A DNA stretch of 64,000 bases from Azadirachta indica (lineage: Eukaryota; Streptophyta; Magnoliopsida; Sapindales; Meliaceae). Under the pieces are notes generated by a model. The model had not been told where the DNA came from. It ran no database searches and saw only the letters and a program-made list of their open reading frames with translations. This document shows positions 58,786 through 64,000 of this stretch, piece by piece. The stretch spans positions 17,803,368 through 17,867,367 of the forward strand of contig CM040453.1 in NCBI GenBank assembly GCA_022749755.1. Direction: 5' to 3'. Position 1 is the first letter of the stretch; every line of letters begins with the position of its first letter. A program made the position numbers and the translations under genes.

Positions 58786-59040
58786 ATGAATGCACGTGCT
58801 CTACGTCTTAATAATATATAGATTTTATTAAATACATTTTTGTACGTATTATTTATTTAGTAAATCAAATATCTTGTTATACGTTGAATAATTGGAGCTG
58901 CAGGTGAAATTCAACTCAATGCGCTTTCAGCAACTAGACAGCAAAGTTTACACAGATAATTAACATGTGGTAGTTAAAGGCAATTAGATAAGAATTAAAC
59001 AGGGATAAAATCAAAACAAACTAAACACTGGAATCTGTAA
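58786..59040. other. About 255-bp segment largely absent from copy A
   Basis: Copy A has only about 30 bp of unrelated filler at 11645-11675, which itself repeats nearby phrases (AATATGGCAAGTTTTTGATA). This suggests a deletion with templated filler in A. No coding signal in the segment. Confidence 0.6.
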
Positions 59041-60360
59041 GTAGTAGTCTATCAACCCACGGGCAGAAACTTATAGGAGTTTTTGATAGAAGAATAATTA
59101 ATATGGCATCTCTTTGTCAGATACACGTACACAATCGAGGACAAGTTTATTTTAATTTGGCGAACACCATCTTAATTTTAGGAATGAAAGCATTAAACTT
59201 GTTCACCATCACAAGCATTAAACTTGTTAATCTCATAAAACTTTAATATCAATAATTCTCAATTTTAACAGTGCCAAAACCTTAGAACTCTCTTTTTATA
59301 TTTTGTTGCCTCTGAATACGTCAAGCTTCAATGACTCTCAGACCCTAATTTTGATTTTGGATTCCTTTTTTTGGTCAATTTATTTTAGTTAGTCGTTGAA
59401 TTTTAATTATTGTGTGTTGATTTTTTTAAATAAATATTGCAATAAAAGAAAATAATTTTAGCAATAATTAACCCCTCCAACGAAGCGAAGCAAATTGTGA
59501 AGCTCTTCGCGTTCATTGAGCTACTCAATGAGGCCAAAGGCAAGTCTTAATTAGGTTTGCTTTCGGGGTTTTCCCTTTTCTAATTTTGTTTTAATACTGT
59601 TTTTTTTACTCATTAATTAGTAATGCTGATTATAATTTATATGATTGTTTTTTATTTTGTATTTTGTGTCAAATGAAAATATTAAGAAGAGGTAAAAAAA
59701 TTAAAAGGCCCAATAAATCATTTCAAGAACAAAAGTTGATGAAATATAATAATTAAAATAAAAGTTGATAAAATATAATAATTTATGATTGTAGTTTATG
59801 ATTATATCTATAGTTTTTGTTAAGCGGCTAATTTTTCAGTTTCAATTATTTGATTTTGGAATTTATATTATCAGCTTTTCATTTTCTTTATCTTAATCGT
59901 TAACTTAATTGTCACAAGAAATCTATTACATAGATATCGTAAATACAGCATATGTTTTTAGTGTTGACAATATGCGAGATATTATTGAATTTAAGAATTA
60001 TTTAAACCGTTCATTGCCTTATTTTAATAATGAAGTTATTAGCTAAATGAAGCATGAATTGATTTTGGAAGTGTGGGTGCAAGCAAATCAAGGATTTCTT
60101 CTATGATGATCCAATTAGTATATGGAAAACAAAGTAAATGTTTGCATCATTCATTTACCATGATGTCCATGTAACTCACCACTCAAATCACCAAGTGATT
60201 TTGGTGTCACGGCCTTTTGAATTAGCAAAACAAATCATGTATGTACTTTGTACTTTTCAGAAAGTTTGTTAGAAATTAATAACATTAGATAAATACTTTA
60301 CATCTTATATAATTTTATTAAACTGTTACATATCTACGAAATTGATTGCAACTATACATA
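59041..60360. other. Non-coding stretch before the RLP 3' end (copy B)
   Basis: Counterpart of 11676-12970. AT-rich; no supported gene. Confidence 0.5.
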
Positions 60361-60362
60361 GT

Positions 60363-61090
60363 TCACCGATAAAATCTCTTAGGGAGATGGTCCACAACAA
60401 AATAATAGTAAAAAATCATCCATATCTCAACAAAATAAAACTATTTTCGCCGCCAATAAGGATTTACAAACAAAACAACAAATCCTGAGAGTGCAATTAC
60501 GTAGGATACTATGCAAGTGATATAGAAGCTATTCATGCCAATCAAGTTATCATCTTCTCGGTTGCCAATTGAAGTTTTTGGGATCCATGATGATAATTCA
60601 ATTTCGCTGCAATTTTTTGTTTGTGGCAACCCACAAAAAAGATCATTTCCTTCATAATTACTCTCACTAAAGGTACCAAATTGTGCAGTCCAATCAGAAA
60701 TCTTGCCTTATAAGTTGTGTTTCTAATTTTGTGTTTTTTTCTAACAACCAACTTGAAAATTCCCCAATCAAGTTAATGTGAGAGAGATCAACAAATTTCA
60801 AGTCGTGTTGATGTTGAAGGAATTTGGGAAATGTTTCACCATTTAGGTGACTAGAGAATTTGATAAAATATAATTGAAATTCTGGGGTAAAAAAATGTTG
60901 CTCTACTTCAACATAAATTTGGTTATTTTTACCATAGAAGACCTTGAGGTTTGGATGGTAAATAAATGATCTAAACTCTTGGATAGATATTAGATGGATG
61001 AGGGGAGATGAGGAGATATTTCCAGTAGATTGATTGTTAGAGACATCTAACACTCGAAGAGATGTCATATTTGCTCAGCACCAAGGCAAA
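60363..61090 (-). pseudogene. LRR receptor-like protein, truncated 3' exon (copy B)
   Basis: Same structure as 12974-13735 but better preserved in the LRR part: a frame at 60694-61068 reads MTSLRVLDVSNNQSTGNISS, a gap region FYGKNNQIYVEVEQ, then HDLKFVDLSHINLIGEFSSW and LLEKNTKLET. It then breaks at the same internal deletion as copy A into GKISDWTAQFGTF, FCGLPQTKNC (Leu to Gln), the transmembrane helix and the tail to 60363. The conserved tail Trp is TAG here (60441-60443) but TGA in copy A, so the two stops arose separately. Pseudogene. Confidence 0.88.
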
Positions 61091-61093
61091 GGA

Positions 61094-61735
61094 CTCTAAG
61101 TGATCAGAGCATTGCTTGATGAACTTATAATTAAAAGACTCAAAGCGATCAGAGTATTGCCCCAGAAGATAAACTCTCCATATTATGATTTTGTTAACAA
61201 CACAATCAATATTTTTTATCACAAGCAAAATGGTACACCTCCTTTACCATCTTTCCATCACAAGGTACAACGATTATCGTATGGGAGATGAAAACTTGAG
61301 GACCATGCAAGCTGCTTGTTGGAGAATATTTACAAGATGGAAATAGCATAATATTGTATTAGAACATCGAATTCATCACAATTATGACTATACATTTCGA
61401 TGAACTTCCCTTACCATGTAATAACAATAAAATCTCATAAGGTCATTTCCATCAGACCATACACTAGCTGTGTTGATCCAATGACAATACCTATAGAGAA
61501 AGACTAATCTCTATTGTATCCGAATAATAATCTTTCTCGAGATCTAAATGTAGTTAACTTCTTCCAATTCTATTAGACTGCCCGGCTAGGAATTATTTTT
61601 TTTTATGCTTCTTTACTCAAACCATGGGCCAAAAACTATTCTTGAACAAGAAAATATCTGCCCAACTTGTTTTGCAACAACACTAATAAAAACCAAAAGT
61701 CATGGAGTTAAAAAAAGAAGGAAAAAAAAAAATAA
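61094..61735. other. About 640-bp segment missing from copy A
   Basis: Begins with RLP sequence holding a 43-bp near-direct repeat (GATCAGAGCATTGC and GATCAGAGTATTGC), then continues into GC-richer DNA (61270-61640) of unknown origin that reads like LTR or untranslated sequence. Copy A joins the flanks at about 13735-13780 with short unmatched sequence. Confidence 0.6.
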
Positions 61736-62261
61736 CTCTTCTAGCTGTACCAATCCACAAAGTCCACCTGAAATATAATATTAACTTATCTTTTAGTATT
61801 TTTTTTTCTATCATGATTTATTATTACAATTTTTATTTTCAATATAATATCCTAAAGCAGAAAAAAAAAAGGGTTTTAGTTATGAATTATTTTCATATTA
61901 AATTTATTACAACTTAGATTATGTATATCAAGATTCATGCTTTGAGAAAATCCTAAAAACTTAGGATGACAATATTAATAAATTGTATATTTAATTTATA
62001 TTAAAAAAAGTGTAATTAAACGTCTCAAAGACTGAACAATATTATTAAGATTAAATATAATAGATTAATAATAAATTATATTTTCATATTTCTACATATA
62101 TTGTGTTTAATGCCATCATAATTATTAATTTTATTAACCTGGATTGATAGTAGTAATAAAAATTATGAAACTCTATTCAAAATCAGCCATGAGTTACTAA
62201 TAGATATAAATTAATTATGAATTTATTTTTTCCTAATTAATTTATCAGATTTATAACTTAC

Positions 62262-62415
62262 CTATTGGCATCACTGCTCCCATGAAGTTATTATTGGCAA
62301 GCTCAAGCGTCTTGAGAGATGAGAATGATCCCACAGACTAACAGTATGCTTTCATCAGTAATATTTCCAACTTCATTCATTTGAAGGATCTTCAGCTTCT
62401 TCAAACCTTGGTAAT
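62262..62415 (-). pseudogene. RLP internal LRR exon (copy B)
   Basis: Counterpart of 14308-14463, 154 instead of 156 bp. Two bases are lost at CCCACAGACTAACAG, which shifts the frame. Splice signals are kept. Confidence 0.8.
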
Positions 62416-62529
62416 CTATTACGTTTTGTGAAACAAAATTCATTTGTTTTAGAAATTATATCTAAATTCAAAACCAAAATTCAAAAGTCATTAAATTTAA
62501 TTACTTGCAAAGTTATTATAAATACATAC

Positions 62530-62642
62530 CTTAAATCGATTCTTCAAAATATTACTTTTTTTAATACTTTTAGAAACCACAAATTTGTCAATCGCATTTT
62601 TGCTCATATACAACTCCTTTAAATTGCTCAAAAAATCTAACA
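62530..62642 (-). pseudogene. RLP internal LRR exon (copy B)
   Basis: Counterpart of 14577-14689, same 113-bp length and splice sites, with substitutions (NAIDKFVVS). Confidence 0.75.
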
Positions 62643-62744
62643 CTGCAAAGAATTTAAATAAAGCTAATGAGAACTCCAAAGTAAAAAAAGCGAAATTAAT
62701 GTTGTCTACAATAATAAAATTGCTTAATTAAAACCCAGATCCAA

Positions 62745-64000
62745 GTCTTTCAGCTAGCCAATAAAAGTTGATCAATTGAATATCAAAAGTTCCAGTGAGT
62801 TCAATTTTCATGTCAAATATAAAAAAAAAAAAAAAAAAAAGAGTTACAGAGTCAGGCAATCGTATTGACAAATTAAATAAATTAGTATTGCTCCATTGAA
62901 GCCAACTCAAGTTATCTTACCTCTAACATTGAAAGTTCCTTTGAATACAATGTCAATTAAAGAAGAAAATATATATATTGATTTGCCAATGCACATACTG
63001 CTTAATCGTAAAATAATGTTAACTATACCAGTAAATGTTGCTTCTAAGAATGAAGTTTAAGTTAGCAGTTCCATCTATTGAAAAAGAATGTTAGCTAAAA
63101 CAGAAATATAATATATTAGTTAATAATTTTACATCTCAAAAGGCTCCAAGAATGAATTCTTAAAAAGATTTTTTTTAAGGAAATAAAAATATATATTATA
63201 TTAAATGTAAATTTGCAAAGGTCCAATGTGAAATCTTTAATTCCCTCTAACTGCCCTTGGCAATATCTTATTGTGATACATTTATTAAAATATAACTATA
63301 TCTAGTTGTAATATATTTAATGTAATACTACAGTACTTAAAAATTTAATTATCTTAATGAGATACAGTTCACTAAGGGTGTATAAATTATCTTATTATTT
63401 AAATTATAATAAAATAATAAAAATTGAGTTAGAGGGCATTTAAACCTTAGACTTAGGTATTAAATAGTATAATTTAGTTAATACAACACTTATACATTGC
63501 TAACCAATTTAATAATATATTGTAAAACTAAATAATACATATTTATACCTATACCTAAAACGTTTATAATAAAAATTTTTTTTATTAGTATTAATGAAAT
63601 ATAAATTTACACTAATAAATTATAATTTTAAGATAATTAATACTGATAATAATAATTTTTGTTAATAAATATAACATCTAAGTTAAAAACTAATTTTTTG
63701 AAATGTGATTCAATTTTAAAGTTTTTCCTAATTATTAATTAATAATTATTTTATTAACATTTAATTAAAATTATCAATTAATAATTACAGCAAATTAATT
63801 ATATAAATTAAATTAATTTCAAATTAAATGTGAATGTTTCCTGGTATAAATATATATTATCAATTTTGTTACATATTGTTAAATGTATTAGTGGCATAGT
63901 GATAAGCGTTGCATAACCTATTTATAAAGAACATATTACTAAATATAAATGTTTTTAGTTCAAATACTTATTAACACATTTCTTCATAAACGTTAAAGAA
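62745..64000 (-). pseudogene. RLP LRR exon relics and introns (copy B, runs off window)
   Basis: LRR-like ends at about 62750-62810 (ELTGTFDIQ) and 62915-62945 (FKGTFNVRG), matching the copy A relics. The remainder to the window end is AT-rich intron-like DNA. The 5' part of this RLP copy would lie beyond the window. Confidence 0.5.

Larger units (their letters stand above)
47463..64000. repeat. Segmental duplication, copy B
   Basis: Direct repeat of 1-16054, about 47.5 kb downstream. It contains the same gypsy-derived element with the same target duplication, the same MADS pseudogene, the same long-TIR element and the same RLP remnant. Every shared insertion therefore predates the duplication. 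Differences include an intact ORF in the gypsy element here (broken in copy A), an extra nonsense codon in the MADS remnant here, and extra sequence at 58786-59040 and 61094-61735. Confidence 0.95.

Noticed and set aside
1..64000. A new defence, CRISPR-like or biosynthetic system
   Set aside because: No set of intact adjacent genes exists. The regular arrays are an ordinary minisatellite and microsatellites without spacers or associated genes, and all multi-domain proteins are retroelement, RLP or MADS remnants.

Overview
The window is nuclear DNA of a flowering plant, most likely a woody rosid eudicot. It is very AT-rich, has few open frames, and is full of LTR retrotransposons and terminal-inverted-repeat elements. 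Its gene remnants have plant intron-exon structure: an SVP/JOINTLESS-type MIKC MADS-box gene and LRR receptor-like protein (RLP) genes. Species cannot be fixed from the sequence alone. I see no intact host gene, no tRNA or rRNA gene, no CRISPR and nothing prokaryotic.

Layout. Positions 1-16054 (copy A) and 47463-64000 (copy B) are two direct copies of one segment, collinear and highly similar. The repeat unit is therefore about 47.5 kb and both window edges lie inside it. Each copy holds, in order: a 2.7-kb deleted Ty3/gypsy-type element with matching target duplications (1080-3798; 48536-51213); an AT-rich stretch; an SVP-like MADS pseudogene on the minus strand without its MADS-domain exons (8373-9402; 55511-56540); a 1.18-kb element with long inverted arms (9904-11079; 57037-58215); and the 3' half of a decayed RLP gene on the minus strand (from 12974; from 60363).

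Between the copies, the RLP remnant of copy A appears to continue leftward-reading up to an N-terminal exon at 33925. It is interrupted by three retroelement pieces: a truncated Ty3/gypsy Tat-type fragment with an antisense extra ORF (17026-21632), a 5'-truncated Ty1/copia element (21657-25311), and a second Ty1/copia element with both LTRs but no RT core (28809-32488). Beyond the RLP 5' end come two related blocks (about 34354-39999 and 40000-47873). Each carries a minisatellite of about 111-bp monomers. In the second block this array grew into three higher-order units of about 1.25 kb, each carrying the same hAT-like MITE at the same monomer position.

Overall this looks like a decaying tandem RLP/MADS cluster invaded by transposons. 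The elements shared by both copies inserted before the large duplication; stops, frameshifts and indels that differ between copies arose after it. The only long uninterrupted frame is the 387-codon gypsy-derived ORF in copy B.
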